In this document: in pieces, positions 30,421 through 45,300 of the stretch
How the letters are laid out: every line of letters begins with the position of its first letter
Position numbering within the stretch: position 1 is the first letter of the stretch
Source of the DNA: Phorcus lineatus
Lineage: Eukaryota; Mollusca; Gastropoda; Trochida; Trochidae
Length of the DNA: 64,000 nucleotides
Direction: 5' to 3'
Assembly (NCBI GenBank): GCA_921293015.1
Contig: OV121081.1
Span: 2,294,001-2,358,000 of the forward strand
The notes under the pieces: generated by a model
Seen by the model: only the letters and a program-made list of their open reading frames with translations
Told to the model about the DNA's origin: nothing
Database searches by the model: none
Translations under genes and position numbers: made by a program

Positions 30421-33400
30421 CAGGTAAATGTGAGCAGCAGATTGAAGAATGATGAAAGGGAAATTCACCTATCTAAAACCCAGACCTGATGGGCACACTT
30501 CTTGTGTGTAATTTATGTACAGAAGTTTTCAAGAAGGGGGTTCAACTGCCTGGAAGTGTGGAACTTTTTAACCTAATTGTTTATTTAATTGTATTTTACA
30601 AACCATCCAGTCTTTATTTCATACAGATACCTACGAGTCTATCAAATTGGATAGTGGCTAAAAATTCCAGCCTCTTTAGACGCATGTTGTTGTTGATTAA
30701 GTGCAGAAAGAACCTAGCCATTAGCAGACCAATCACATTGTCACGTTGAAAGAGAAGTAGTTGATCTTGAAAAAAGAATGTTTTGCAAGAGTTATTGTCA
30801 CTTTGCCTCTGCTATCGTGAACCTTTGCTTGGGGTCTTGCGGTTGGTTGACTTATCTGTTGTTGGAACATGTGACAATACGGGCTGTTCTAAGACCTTTG
30901 TGCATAAATATATAGGCCCTGATATATCTAGTTTGCATCCAAGTAGAGACAATAGTTTGCATTTTTCATTCCTGAGAATACTGTCGATGTTAAACAGACC
31001 AATACATGTACTTAACATTTGAGCAGGTTGAATATATTCTGGCATGAGAATATATTTTCAATATGAACCCATGAATCCAACCATGTGTAAAACATTATTA
31101 ATCTTGTTGTAAAATTGTTTTTTATATAAATAAGGATTTGATTTCAAGATGGTACTGTACTGTTTATATTGAAAAGCTGATTCCTCTAAATCATTGATCC
31201 ATGCTGAAAAAAAAAGAAGTATAATATGAAATAAAACATATATCCAATGTATGTAAAAAGTTTCAGAGATTAATACCCAACCAGAGATGTCACTTTATTT
31301 TTACGAAACGAATGACAGTAAAATAATATTTTCCTGAGCAAGAGCAGAGGAAATATTTTCCTGGCTTGTAGAAACAATTTAACATCTCGCAAGTGTGTTA
31401 ATTTCTTTATCATCCATAACATCAGAATGCATAAGATTATAAGAATAGTAAAAGGCTTAATCTTGCAAAATCTGCTATCCAATGCCAATTGATATGTCAT
31501 GATCTCTGTGCACAGTTTAAAGGCTGACGTTTTAGCACCAAACCACAGAATTAAAATTCAAAGATCACTTTTTCAGGGTTTTTTCTATTGATATCCATAT
31601 AAACAACTATCAATTGAAGCAGACATAAATTCTTCAATAAAAGATCACATTTTGTGTAAAACATCAGGCAGCTGAATTGACTAAATTGTACTGTTTCACC
31701 CACCCGCTGTGGCTATGTACATAACACTGCATGTGCTGCACGTTTTTTGCATGCTGGCAGAAGTCCTCTGTCATGCTAAAGCAACGGGCACTCTGGGCAC
31801 AGTTTGATTTCTTGTCGAAAAGGTCCGTCAGATTTAATCATGAATTTGGGGAGCACACTTCATCTGCCTTTCCATGCGCACAGTACACGCGTTATCCTAG
31901 TGATATAAACTATTATATTTAAACTAAACTATATTGATAAAATATTTGAGAGATCCCCCTGTGATAATTGCAAAATATTACATCTTTAGGAATACCAAAC
32001 TATTTTTTTTGCAATGTTTCAAAAACAGTTGTTGCACCTATTTTTATGTATCGGATTGTATCAGTTGAAATGTAAGGGGTCTATTTTCAACGCATTGCAT
32101 GACACATCGCAAGGGAAATTAAACGTAGTGTGCTTCCATCCTTACTGGTAAAAAGATGTTTTATCCACCTGCCAGTGAAATTGCCGCTTGGGTATATCAC
32201 ACGTGTTCAACATACAAGTTTTGTAATGACTTATTTGAACACAAATGGATGATAAACATTGATAAGAACTGGGAGGATTAAACAGAAGCTGTCATTCCAA
32301 AAGCAGTCAAGAGCCATTACTCCAAAATAATTCATTGCCTGAAGCCAAAACACAACTCACAAATCACTGACTTATATCCAAAGTATACCTAAAGTCTCAG
32401 AAAGATTGAAAATTGTTGGTGGAGTTTGTTTCGCAAAAATAGTATCCCTTTTTCCAGAGAGAGGGATGACTCGATGACAATATTACCACCATAGGTAAGA
32501 ACATAATCAGCTCAAAACATAACACAACAAATTCTATGACATAAAACCAGCCAAACAATTATGGAAAACAACAATTTATAACATAGTTGCAACAAAAGGT
32601 AGCATGATCAAAACCAATTGTAACTTGATCACAACTTGTTATAACAATCAAAATCATAACGTGAAGACAAATCATAACGTGACCAAAACAAATTATGACG
32701 ATCAGAAATAATCAAAACATGATCACAACGAATTAAGCAATTTTTGCCACAAGTTTTTAACTTTTCATCAATGGTAGATGTCTCAAGGCATCCTAACGTC
32801 CGTTGTCGTTAAGCTTTTCACATTTTTGTACCCTGAAAGCTGAAATTCTGGAGTTAGAGTACCTTAAACGACTGTCTCTCTGGAAGCCAATAGCATTTAT
32901 AAACTCTAATGTACAGACTAGCATGCAGTCTGCTGTTTGTAAATTTGGATTTGACACCTTTAAATATGGGTAGGATCTTGAACCAATCTCATTCAAATTA
33001 ATTCTAAAATGCTTCACTTCGTAACGCGTGTAGATCTCCCCAGGCCCCGTTAAGCGAGCCGTCAGGTTTGCCTGTGACATAATTTAAATCGGCCAATCAG
33101 CGAGTTGGTCCCGATTTCTAGGGTTGCATGTGCATTGCTCTTCAGCACTCGGAAAACGAAAATTTTCGACTGTTTTCTGAATGTCAAGCAGCGTACATAT
33201 CCATTGCTTTTATTGCTTTCAATTTACCCTGGCTCAGTTTGTTAGTAAAAAAGTCAAATTGCAAGCTATAGATAACAGATACCTTGAATAAACTTTCGTC
33301 TATTAATTTGTTATATTCCTTGAATTTAATGAAAAGAATAATTAAAAATATGTCGATAACAGAAGAACACCAAAACAGACTCAAACACCAGTGAGAGTTT

Positions 33401-36060
33401 CCTTGTTAATTATGTATCCCTCATATTTGTAGTACTTAAGCTAATGAGATTGACCCTTGATACTATAATCGATTCTGTCCGTTATTGATAAATTAAAGGA
33501 CCTATGCAAATTACTTCAACTTGCTCTTGCAAAATGAAAACATTTTAAGAGTTTCAACTTAATTAATAAAACTACTTGTAATCTCATATAGAGACGCGCA
33601 ATGCGATTGCTTGAAGTTGTCTGCGTCAAGCCAGTGAGATCAAGAGGTCATGCTGGAGTCAACGGTGAACCTGACAGCTTGAGATCTACAATCTGCGTAA
33701 TGTAGTGCTGCAACATATTTTAATTCAATGAGATTGGATCTGAACCTCAAACATAATTATATATTTTAATAAACCAGTGAAACTAGTAGGGTAAAATGTT
33801 CATAGTATCGTATTTGTAAGATGAAGATTAAGTTAATGTCATTGTCCTACTGCCTAAAGTAAACATAACCGTAATGTCATTGCGTTTTTGTTGCATTTCG
33901 TCGAATTAGTGATGTTTATTGGAAGGTGAATTATTAGGCATTGTGATATACATGAACATGGATGCATTTTGAACATATCTTATATTCATCTGTTTATTGT
34001 AAGAACTAGTTCTGGGAATATGCCATCAGAGGAATTGACAGATGTAGTCAGTGTCTGAGGATATACTAAATGTGAATAATACGTGCTGTCACCTCATGCC
34101 AGATTGAAAGACTGCAGACACTGACACTTGGGATATCCCTCACAATGCCCTTGATTTGTTCAATTGGGAATTGATGCTTCACCTCATGACTGCCTTATAT
34201 TCCCTCAGGTTTAGTCGTGAATGGTTTCTCCCGCCAATTATTTTGTCAATTTATTCAAAGACATGTTCTAAGGGGTTTTAATAGAGAAACAATTCTGGCT
34301 AAGAGATCTAGGTAACAGATGTTGGATCACGGCTCGGGAACGAAGGGACTGAGTATTATGATCCATGAAGATTGGTGGAAAGTGGAAAGTCTGTGGTCCT
34401 AACGACTGGTTCCAACGCCTCCTAGATTTAACGATAGCCTTCCTCTGCTGTCGTCACTAAATCCAGCTTACAGTCATAAGAGAAATAGTCCCACACCATA
34501 TTACTCATTCTCAACAATATGGTTCAGTTTTCATGACTGACCTCCATACTCTGGTTAATATTTCCCATCAATAGTCTGTTGGAAACGTGAATGAGGAAAA
34601 GACGTTTGTCGGACCGCTGGATTCTTCATGGCTTCAAGTTCCACCATTTTCGATCCACACACCAAACCCCACATTAGTTTGTGATGCCGGATGTTTCGGG
34701 TATAAACCACTGGTGACTCTTCTGGTCCTCAATCCAGCAGCTTTGAAGCTGGATACTCAAACATTTTGAAGTCCGATCTGTTTCAGAATGTAGTGGAGGC
34801 GACCGGCTAACGCAAAACATGATGCAATATAGCCCTGTCATCATAACAGCTTCTGAACAAATACTTTACAGTCAAAAGTTTTAGATGATTTCTATTCTAA
34901 ATATACAAGGGACAGTTGTGTGGAATGGCAGGAACAAATTTGGCATTCCCAAAAGAAGTATCAGATCAAAATTATATAATTTAGCTTTTTTATTTCTGCA
35001 ATAAAGTATTATTTGAAAACATTTTCGAAAATTTCTTATTGAAGATAATTTGTAGTGACAATTTTATAAGATATTGAAGAAATTTTAGTTTTTGCATTTT
35101 TGAACCCAAAGTTGCAAAAATCCCTTCCAAATGTATTATTGTAGAGCCATGAGAATCATTTTCAAGTATGAAATAGGAATTTATTTTTTCTCCTTCTTCT
35201 AAAAAAACGAAACTTTTGGATGAATGATGGTTGAACTAACTTACATGGATACCTAAACTAAACTATATGACTAAACTATACCCAGTTGCACTAATTCCAT
35301 TGTCGGACAGTCTTGCTGAATGAAACCCAGTATACTAGTAATCGCAATGCCTCCAACATTCTTCGTGGCATTGTTCAATAGAATTCAAATTGAACTGATG
35401 ACGAGAAAACTGATAATTAGATATCTAATACAAAAGGTATAAGTGAATTTTGTAAAATGGGTAGGGTAAGATAAACCTGCCTTTGCTGCATTCAGCAGCT
35501 CGGTTACAAATATTACACTAATTCATAACCAGAAAAAAACTTCCATAAGACCGAATTGTGTGTACGTATAACATTAAATAATTAGCATGGATTTTAAAAA
35601 AACAACACACACACAACTTGTACGGTTGTTCCAATTCCATAAGGTCTATTCCATTGATTGACTTTCAACACGAGAACTCTAAGAACGTGTGCTTGGTCGA
35701 TGGAGCACACGAGAATACTGTTCCGAACAGTCGGAATCCAACATAGCTTCATTGTGTGCAACTCAATTCAGAGGTGTTCAGCAATCCCATATTGAGTGAA
35801 ATCAATTATTAATCTAAAAAACGGTTTTGATTCCAATGACTAGTGAGTTTTTAGTTGTAAAAAAATAATACGAATAAAGTGTATTGCAACGTGCATGTTG
35901 GACTATTCGGTTCGTATTTGTTTGATTATTTTTAAAATCGAAAGGTTAGAATCATTAATGAAACCCTGAATAATATATATTGATATAATTTATATATATA
36001 GCTCATGGCTCAAGATGTTGATGTCTTTTTTCTGCGAGTTATAAATAAAATACTAAACTC
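30421..36060. other. Intergenic, no gene recognised
   Basis: AT-rich with stops in all frames. Items seen: a low-complexity run of AC/CAAAA-rich degenerate units around 32510-32740 (recurring GATCAAAAC and CATAACGTGA); a CCAAT-box-bearing open frame on the minus strand at 32793-33080 (95 codons, no family recognised); and a CpG-containing patch at 33590-33710. None was strong enough to call a gene. Confidence 0.45.
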
Positions 36061-36177
36061 AGTCCCGTTTAATTATATTTCAGTGAAACTCGTAAACAGT
36101 ATCGGTATCTAACTCGCTTTCGCTCGTTGAATACCATACCATTCACTCGTTTCAGAAAAATGTTATTAAACGGGACT
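36061..36177. repeat. Fold-back element with CGAG-flanked apex
   Basis: Imperfect inverted repeat with arms of about 55 bp: AGTCCCGTTTAATTATATTT on the left and the inverse of TTATTAAACGGGACT on the right. On the minus strand the apex reads CGAG-CGAAAG-CGAG, the same direct-CGAG arrangement as the elements at 3955 and 37545. Confidence 0.8.
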
Positions 36178-37544
36178 TCGTCTAGTTTTCTCTATTTCTG
36201 CTATACATATTCATGCTCAGTTCAAGGTGGGATAAGAAAGTAACACAACAATTTTACTTGTGAATGTTGTGATTATAGGTTATCGCGTGATATTTAAATG
36301 CAATTTTAATTTTATATGATAAATCTCAACATCAAGAACACATGGTAACTAATATTGTGGTTATAGTACATGGAAATATAGTTGATAGCCATATACATTG
36401 TTACCAAAGAAGCGATAAAAATAGGAAAAAGCTTTTTCCGAAAAAAAGTTTTTATTCATTTGCTCACAGTGTTACTGTGACCTAAAAGTCCAGACGAGCT
36501 AGGTGAGTGAGATAGTCCTATGCTGGGCCATTACGGAGAACTGACAGTGTTTTAATAAACTTAGCCTTCTACTGTACCCTTGCCCACAAAGGAACTTCCA
36601 CCTTAGAGCCGGACGAGATGGGTGACTCAGATATTAGGGTTCAAGGGGTTTGAAAGGTTGAAGCTTCAGCAGATAAGAACTAGGGACTAACTGTTGCTCC
36701 TTTGGAATTGGTGTGCAGCAATGACAGCCATTATTCAGATCCACCTGAGGAACTCTCGTCGGAGTACAATTATCGCATCAGGAAACCTTCTCGTCTTCCT
36801 CGTCCCAAAGAAAGACACAGATTGGTCAAAGCCTAATAGATTTAAAACAATTTAAATCTTAAAAGAGGCACAGAGTATCTTTATGATTTTTCCATGGCAC
36901 TTAAATACGAGCCAAAATACCATATATCCTAAGTTACGCTCAAATCGCCTCCTCAAATTTACATCTTTATCTCTAAAATACCAAAATTAAGAAATTGCCT
37001 TGTTTCATTCAAATGATAATTCAAACATGGCCATATGAATGTTCAGAAATCAAAATTCGACGTCCCATTTACATTTATATTAATTAACTTACTAAGTTAG
37101 CATGGTAACAACCCATTTATATTTTCTGTGTATGCTATAAATACATTTTCAGAGATACAATTTAATCATTTGTGCGCACTATTGTCCGATTTTTTATCTC
37201 AAATTTTTAATGTCACTATACTTAGCTGATAATCATTGAGATGGTATTTTTGAGAAAAAAACTACATGTACTACTTTTCGATGAATTAATAACACTTACA
37301 AATGTTGACTCTACCCACATATTCTGAAAATTAATTTTGATGACTTGTGATAACCAGTGAATATGACAATTTATTCGGACGGTTTTGACCATTGTTTGGA
37401 CCAGGAAATCTTCTACAATGTGTCATAGGTGGTTTTTAGCTGTTGACACACTAAAGAAAAGTGATGACGTTCTTATGATTTCTAAACATTTATGATGGTA
37501 TATTACGAAAATGTTGATATATGATGAAAAGCTTATAACATATA

Positions 37545-38415
37545 GAGAATCTCACCCAAGGGTCTTCTGATATCAAATATATCAACACGAGTTGATAAAA
37601 GTTACAAATATCCGAGGCTTGCCGAGGATATTTTACTTTTTTATCAACGAGTGTTGATATATTTGATATCAGAAGACAAGAGGGTGAGATTCTATTTATC
37701 ATCCAAAATCATTTTTCATTACATTTGATTGACAAATGAACATTACTGAACACCCTGCTGCCCTAAGACTCAAAGTGCTGTGATGTCTTAGCATTGTGAC
37801 GTCGTAGTGTTTATGACGTCATAGCATTGTGATGTCATTACTTGATGATGTAAAACAACTATGATGTCACATACTTGACGTCAGAGGGGCATTGTTCAAA
37901 ATCTACTGCCAAAAAGATAGCTCCTAAGAGATATCGCTTGATCTTCCACAAGCGATATCTCCTGTGGAACAGAGTTTTGGATGATAAATCTCCATATCAG
38001 CCATCGACAAATATCAGACCCCTAGCCTACGGACCTCGGCCGTATATGGGAATATGGTATGAAAAATGACATGTTATAACCTCTAATATTATCATCCAAA
38101 ACTGAGTTACAACATCAAGTAATGACATCACAAAGCTATGACGTCATAATAACGATTGCGCCCCATTGCTATCACATCACCGAAAAATGAATCAAAAGGC
38201 AAAGCAGTTTTCAAATCTGAAAAAATTTCATGGAAATGTAATGATAATTAGTTTTGGATGATTGATAAAAGCTCACCCTCGTCTCTTCTGGTAACACATA
38301 TATCAACACTCCTTGTTAAAAGTAAAAATATTTTCGGCAAGCCTCGGATATGTGTTACTTTTATCAACTCTCGTAGATATATTTGTTATCAGAAGTCACT
38401 TGGGTGAAAATTCTT
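37545..38415. mobile_element. Non-autonomous element with long, self-palindromic terminal inverted repeats
   Basis: About 870 bp. Each end is a hairpin of about 150 bp (37545-37694 and 38265-38414), and the right hairpin is the inverse of the left. The terminal repeats are therefore themselves palindromic. The apex is CGAG-GCTTGC-CGAG on the left, and its inverse, slightly decayed, on the right. The interior has several TGACGTCA or TGATGTCA boxes in inverted order, a small hairpin at about 37929-37961, and repeated TTTTGGATGAT. There is no protein-coding frame. Confidence 0.8.
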
Positions 38416-38943
38416 ATTTATGCTCCAATGACTATCGAATGTATTATTATTTCCGTAAGGCTGTAACGATTTTTCGGTCAGCTGCTCGTAGGCTTTGAGT
38501 TCAGAAAAACAAATAATCAAACCAATTTGAAATGAATCGACTGTTCTTATTATTTTTCTCGTTATCGGCTAGTAAGACATCCTATTTATGGTGGTCGCTC
38601 GCCCGCACGCAAGTTACGATACACCTCGACCCCCACCCCCCCTCGGGGGACATTTGTTTCATAACTCATCGGTCAGACACTAGTTAGCTATAAGATATGT
38701 GCAGACGGGTGCTCATTAGCCTTCCTTTCTGATCTCGGGATGTGCAGTTCGTCCACGGCCTCCTGACTGACATATATTTTTAAGTAGCTTGTAAATGATT
38801 AATTGCAACCCCAAAACACGTGTTTTGTCACCATATGGAAACAACACTATCGTCTCGATGTGGTCTGTGAATGAACGTACCGTTTGACCCCATGACCTTC
38901 AATTCACGCATGCTCAAAAGTTGTTTACAAGCAAAATGTAGCC

Positions 38944-39344
38944 CACGTGACCATAATGGCGGCCATTAGCTGGGTCGTCCTTGAGTTGTGACAGAGTGGC
39001 AAAGTCTGTGTTTTGCAACCTAATTCCGACTATGTAGAGCTAGCAGGATGTTGTATTACGTCGAATTATCTATGGATTGTAAGTGAAATGAGCTGACAGT
39101 TTTGTTGCAGGACAATTAAAACGGTCCTCGACCCGAAATGACTCGAGAGGCGATGAGGATGGGTCGGCATTGCACCGACTGGCCTAATATCATCGGGCGT
39201 TGACCCGTCAGAAAGATGATTATTTAAAACCTGAGGAATCATGAGAGAAGAAATGGCATTATTTGTCATCCGTACAAAATTTGACAACGACTGAGTGGAA
39301 ACTAGGTGTGTTATTTGTGTAGAAAAGACATTATAGTTTGAAAC
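38944..39344 (+). promoter_or_regulatory. IRS promoter and 5'UTR
   Basis: CACGTG (38944-38949) and the palindromic YY1-type ATGGCGGCCAT (38955-38965) lie about 380 bp upstream of the IRS start codon. No TATA box is seen. The 5'UTR probably starts in this stretch and contains short upstream ATGs. Confidence 0.5.
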
Positions 39345-42300
39345 ATGGCTACGGCAGAACGACTTGAAAAGACTCGTGCCACTGGCACATTCGAAAGACC
39401 AGGTTCGGATATTAAAAAAATGGGATACCTCAAGAAACTAAAGGTTTGTATTTCATGTTCGTTTTGAAATGATAAAGCTTTGTTATTATAAGTACGATTT
39501 TGAAGCACAGATTTGGACGATTAACAACCAGCCTACAGCTGGTCTATGTAGGCTAAGTCCTAAAGCTTGCTTAGTCTGGATGCAGGTTCGTGTTGCCTAG
39601 TGGGTAACGGACTTCGAACAGCAAGTCTCCACTTTACAAACACTAGAAGCCCAAGATGGATCAAATATTAAAGAGAAACTATTCGCACCTATTTCATGGA
39701 AGAAAACCAAATAGCAAAAGTGTCTCAAACATATTGTATTCCTTGATTAACATATAATGGAAGCTGTTTTGAAGAGGATTCTTGTTTACATGTTGTTTAC
39801 GATTACCTGTGATTACATAATCAACGACTGTAATCCCTCAAGCCCTTGCATGGTTGGACGGTTTTAGGCTTTTGTTTTGTATACTCAAATCTCTTTAAAA
39901 GTGATTAAACCATAAATAATCCAATATCCCTCTACATACTATGAGTAACGGTATAAAAATGGTTGCGACAACAGACATTTCGTGATACAATACCTATTAC
40001 AATATAACATCTCAGAATGATGATATCTCAAATACTATAATCAAGTCTAAAGTCTACGGTACAAAATTCAGTATACTCAAATTACAATGCTTATACAATA
40101 CATCATTATGTATCGCCACAAAAGTAAAGAAACTAAATGAATTAGAGTAACTGTAACAATATTACAGGGATTGGGAAAGACACCCTGGACAATGGGCCAT
40201 TTTTAGGGCTTTTAGTCATTTCCATAATTTTGAATGGGCCATTCCCCATAGTAGCAATGGTAAAATTTCTGATTTGAATGGGCCATTTTTTCATACGATG
40301 TGCAAAAGGGCCCATGGCCCCTGCCTTTCCTAATCCCTGATATTAATAAATCATGTAATTGGCCCCTACGCCCATTTGCACATGTTTGTAAGACACACTG
40401 TTTATTATAAGATATGAACGTCTACAGAACAATTTTGTTAACAAAATAGGGGTCTGATTTACTAAATGTTCAATGAATAAGTTTAAGTCTAACATCATGT
40501 ATAAATTTATAGAAATAAGAAATTTACTTAATGTATGTAATTTTTCTCTCACACTAGTCTGAAATTGAAAATTATTTTCCATTTAGTGACTTTGTGAAAA
40601 CAAATATTCATATCAAAACATTGTGTATTGAATGATGCATTAGCTTTTACTAGGGGTGTTATGATATACCAAACTTGCCATACGATATGTATCAAAATAT
40701 TGGGATGATGTTACGGTTCATTTCGCAATAGACATTTTTCATTCAAATTTAGAAAAAGGTTGTGTTTACAAGTTCAACAAAATAAAATGAGATAAAGTCT
40801 CATGTCATCATCAATAAGACAAAAGTCTTAATTGAGTTATCCCAAGAGGCATTTAATAAAATGTTTATAGAAATCGATTTTGTAAAATAATTGTTTCGAT
40901 TCAGCTCATTTAAATGGAAAAGATACAGACACGTTGTGTATCGTATCAACAGTAAAAAACTAAAAAAAGGATTGATACATTTATTTATCGTGACACCCTT
41001 AGCTATTACACAGCTTAATGATTACATGTCTAAATTTGAACACTGTAACATTGCTCTGATCTTGAAAATAATCCAAAGTAAACCAAGTGAGAACATTTTT
41101 AATTAAATTTACTTGGTCAGATCAGAGCATTACAAGTTGAAACAGTTCTACTTGTGCCATATTAACTTCATTGTTTTTGAAAAATTTAAGATGACAAAAT
41201 ACTCTGCAGTTGTAATATGTCCCAACATAAGCTTAAGGTCAAGGGATCACTGTGAAGCGGGAAAATCATACTCTTGATTATGAAGTAGCTTGAGGTTATT
41301 TTGACCATTTTTGGCATCTAGGCTGATTTTCTCAGCCCTGGACTCACTGCCGGCATGGTCTAGTTGGCACTGCAGGTTGAACTTTTGTACATTGCCATCC
41401 TCTATTGGTTTTATAGCAAATAGTGTGGCGACATGGTAGAGAGAGTAAATAACTTACAATTCTGATGCAGGGATATCATTAACAAATAGTCTGTGCGACG
41501 TAGTGATCACCGAGCAAAATTTGTATGGCATCCAGAAAGGTATATATTACAATCTCGTCACAATGATTTAAGGTATTAAAAATATGTCACTAGATTTGGA
41601 AAATATGTAATGGGGTTATCCTCAGCGAATTGTGAAAATTCTTTGATAAATGCAACAGTTGTGGAATCACTTACTGTTCCTAATGTTTTGCTATGAATAT
41701 CACATTTTTAATGGAATTGAAGAGTCCTCTACACTTTAATGTGATAGAAGAATTTATCAAAATGCACAAGGGTTCTTGAGATGTAAAGTGTAGAAAGAAT
41801 ACTATTGATTAAATCGCAGCTCAGTTCACAAGATAGTAATAGAGAATTGAGGAACATGCTGTGTCTTTATCTATTTTTTGCATGTACAAATTTTGAATGG
41901 ATTAAAAGGCTATCTATTTTTCTTCATTTTGATATGAAAAAGTTCAAAATACACTGAAAGGTCCATTTTAAAAAAGTGGGCATAATATCATTGAACTTAA
42001 GGTTATCTGAATATCACCTTTTTTTGCAGCAATCTGTGTTTCTTGTAGTGTATAAGTGAATTTTAGATTAAATTGAAGACAGGATTTTTCATTTTGAAAT
42101 GGTCGTAAGAAAATCAATGCTGGCCCAGGGTTAAAAAATATGAAGGTTGAGTGTAGGGTGTGCTTCGAAGTCATAGAATCACTTTTGTTAGGCAACTTAA
42201 CTGAACTAATTATTCTTCACGCACAAATTCTTATCGCTTAGACCAATCTTCCCCGTCATCGGGAAGGATTTTGAAATCTAAGTCAATAAAATGAAACATC

Positions 42301-45300
42301 TAACTTCAATAAACACACGAATGGAAAGATCAACCCTTTGACTATTAAAATCCAACTGCTGTCACATCTTAAAAAATTTAGGTCTGACGCTCGACAAAGA
42401 CATAGTATATAGTGTTTTGAACTTCAATATTGAGGGTCAGAATGTACGCAGATTTATGAGAATTGTTGCAAACGTCTGGAGAAAGATTTCTTTGAGTGTT
42501 AAACTATTTGTCTGGCGTGCATTACAATTTGCCTTACAAAAAGGAGCATAAGACTTTAACCCTTTTTGCCCCTAGCTATGCAAGCAGTCAAACACACGGC
42601 CTGAAATTCATGCACTCTGAGGATGACAGACTGAAGAACTAGTCATACAACGCTTGGCACAGGGAACATTTTTTCCTTTTGTGGTGGTTTTTGATGTGAT
42701 TGAGGTGAACAATGATTGTGAGTGAATCAAACGACAGGAAACCAAAACCAATCCAGGTTTCGCTGGGCACTTACCTGATCGTTAATAACTTTCTCTGTCT
42801 GCAGTTAAGTTTTTATTTCAAGACCTAAATGGAAGTTATCTTCATATATACCGGATCCTGCTCATTAAGGGTTATGGATAGATCATAATTGAGCCAGACT
42901 AGAAAGATTAGAAATCACTGAAATAGTCCACCCATTATATTTATCTTATCAGGCCCATTGTCATTTTTATCTGTCGAGCGTCACTTCAGAAACTTCATAT
43001 TTTCAACTTCTCTGAGACTTTTGCAAAGCCAATCTTTTCCCCACAGAGGTATCATCCCACCATGACGTATACTTGCACCAATGACTTGCTAAGATAGGCC
43101 TTGCCCCATTTCCCCAACTTTCCTGGAGGTCCAACGAGAAATCATATGACCATTGCAACTTTTTGCTGAAGGGGGCGCTGCACTCAAAACTCAAATTTTG
43201 AAAGGTTGGCAGCAAGGTTTAAATAAGCCAGTGATAGAGACTACTGTGATTTAAAGCCATGCAGGGAAGGTGCCACAAAGGTTAATCAAGTAATTTCTTC
43301 GTATTTAATCCCTGTTTCAAATAGAACATTTTCTGGGTTAGAAATCAGAGAATCATGAATGCTGGCAATCAGAGTCAGTTATGTGGTCACAGGGCTCCAG
43401 ATAATTATTTGAATTAAGGGGTATTTCACTCCTAGAAATAAGAATTGAGGAGTAAAATTGCCAAGGGAAAATAAACTAGTCATATTTCAAGTTTTATTGT
43501 TTTCAAATCATCATTATAAGTTCGCAACAATGTTAGTCGTTGACTATACTTCTACATGTACAGTTTAATCTGTAAATAAATTGAGAGTAATATTACTTTG
43601 ATAAAATATTACCTCATCTGCTCTATCTATCTATTAGAGCTATTGTAAAAATACATCTAAAACTGGGTAACTTTCATGGCAAAAAAACATGAATTGTTTT
43701 TTTTAAATCCAACCCAAATCCTTTTTATGACAGAAGAGTCCAAACTCTGCTTAACAGGTTATTTGTTGACTTGTACCAAACTTCTTGAATAATGATCAAG
43801 ATAAATTGCATAAACTAGGATTGTAGGATATCCTATTTCTGCAGAAGTGGACATAAATAAATGTTACCAAGCATCACAGTAAGTTTTCTCGGCATAGGCT
43901 ATGGCCTGGACGGCCAAAATGACAGATGTTCAGCTTTGTTGAGTTGTTTTTATCAACCATCACACTAATATTATGCAAAATGATAAGGACAGTCTTGAAA
44001 CTTTATGTTCTATGCGATTATGACATTTATTTTTTTAATATAAGTATATTAGTTGAAGTTGAATATCTTGAATATCGGATATTTTCACAAGATTTGCTAA
44101 AGGGGTTTTCGATGTACATGCCCCTTGAAATATTCTTAAAAGTGTAAAATTGAACAATTCCGGTTCAGTCACATTGTTAGACTAAAAACGTATAGGCCAT
44201 CATATTATTTGCAATTATTTCCTTAGATACAAGCTTCTCACGCTCAAAATAGGCTTGGTAGTTACACTGCATATGGGCTTGCATCATATGAAAGTGCCCC
44301 CAAACATGGATTATGATAAGAACATGATCATTCAGATAAACTCGATAATCTTCGTTTTCCACACAGGTTGCCATCAAGCAGGCTACTATTCGAGATGTAG
44401 AGATCAGACATCAGATCAACTTTGTTTTGAGAACTCACGTTCACGCATGTTAACAATATGTGACTTTTAATATACGAATGTTATGTGTATCTGTCACTCG
44501 TGGATTTAATTTTTATTGTGTATATCTGAATTATCTGTGCGTATTAAACACAGATAAGCATCTTATCTGGAGCCCTGAGTCAATTTTGCCTTGAAAGAAC
44601 AGAAGTATGGCCCATTTGTGAAAGGATAAAAGGAAGATAGAGTTGAATAACCTCCGTGGGGAGAAAATGCTGCATCGCCAAGCTAAACTAGTGTAGGGAG
44701 ACGTGTTGTGTGACAAGGAGACAAGTTCAGTTAAACTTTGTATAACCACTTAAAGTTTTTGGTTGATACATAACTCATGAAGTTATTCCAGTTACAGATT
44801 AAATAGCTGTTTTACAACAGAAGACAATATATTTTGCTTAAACTTATATTTAATGGGGAGAAACTAGAAAACTACAGAATCCAAATCACATACTAGAGAG
44901 CATTTAAACCTTTTAAAACATTTTTTCTCTACTCCTTCTTTTTCACTCACTCACAAAATTTCCAGAATAAAATTTGCGATACGTTAAGACTGAAGTATCT
45001 ACGTTAAATGGAGACTTAGATTTACTTGTAAATTCTATTGTATAAAAATATGAACCTGGCAGGGTTGTATTTTCAAAATGTTAAAATTTAAACCCCATTT
45101 AAGGTTTCGATAGATAATCCATATGTTTATATTTGTCTGTCAGTAAACTTTCTCTTGTCTCGAGTCACATTATAAATGAAATAGAACAATGATGAACATA
45201 ATTCACTAGTCTGTCGAGAAACAACAACAAAGTATGATATTCCAATGGTAAAGACTCTCTTATAGTTAGTGACTATGTAATACCTGGGGGTTCCACCCAT

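Noticed and set aside
32793..33080. 95-codon minus-strand open frame beginning MSQANLTARLTGPGEIY, with a CCAAT box just upstream
   Set aside because: No family recognised, no partner exons found and no splice signals that extend it. Kept only as part of the intergenic note.
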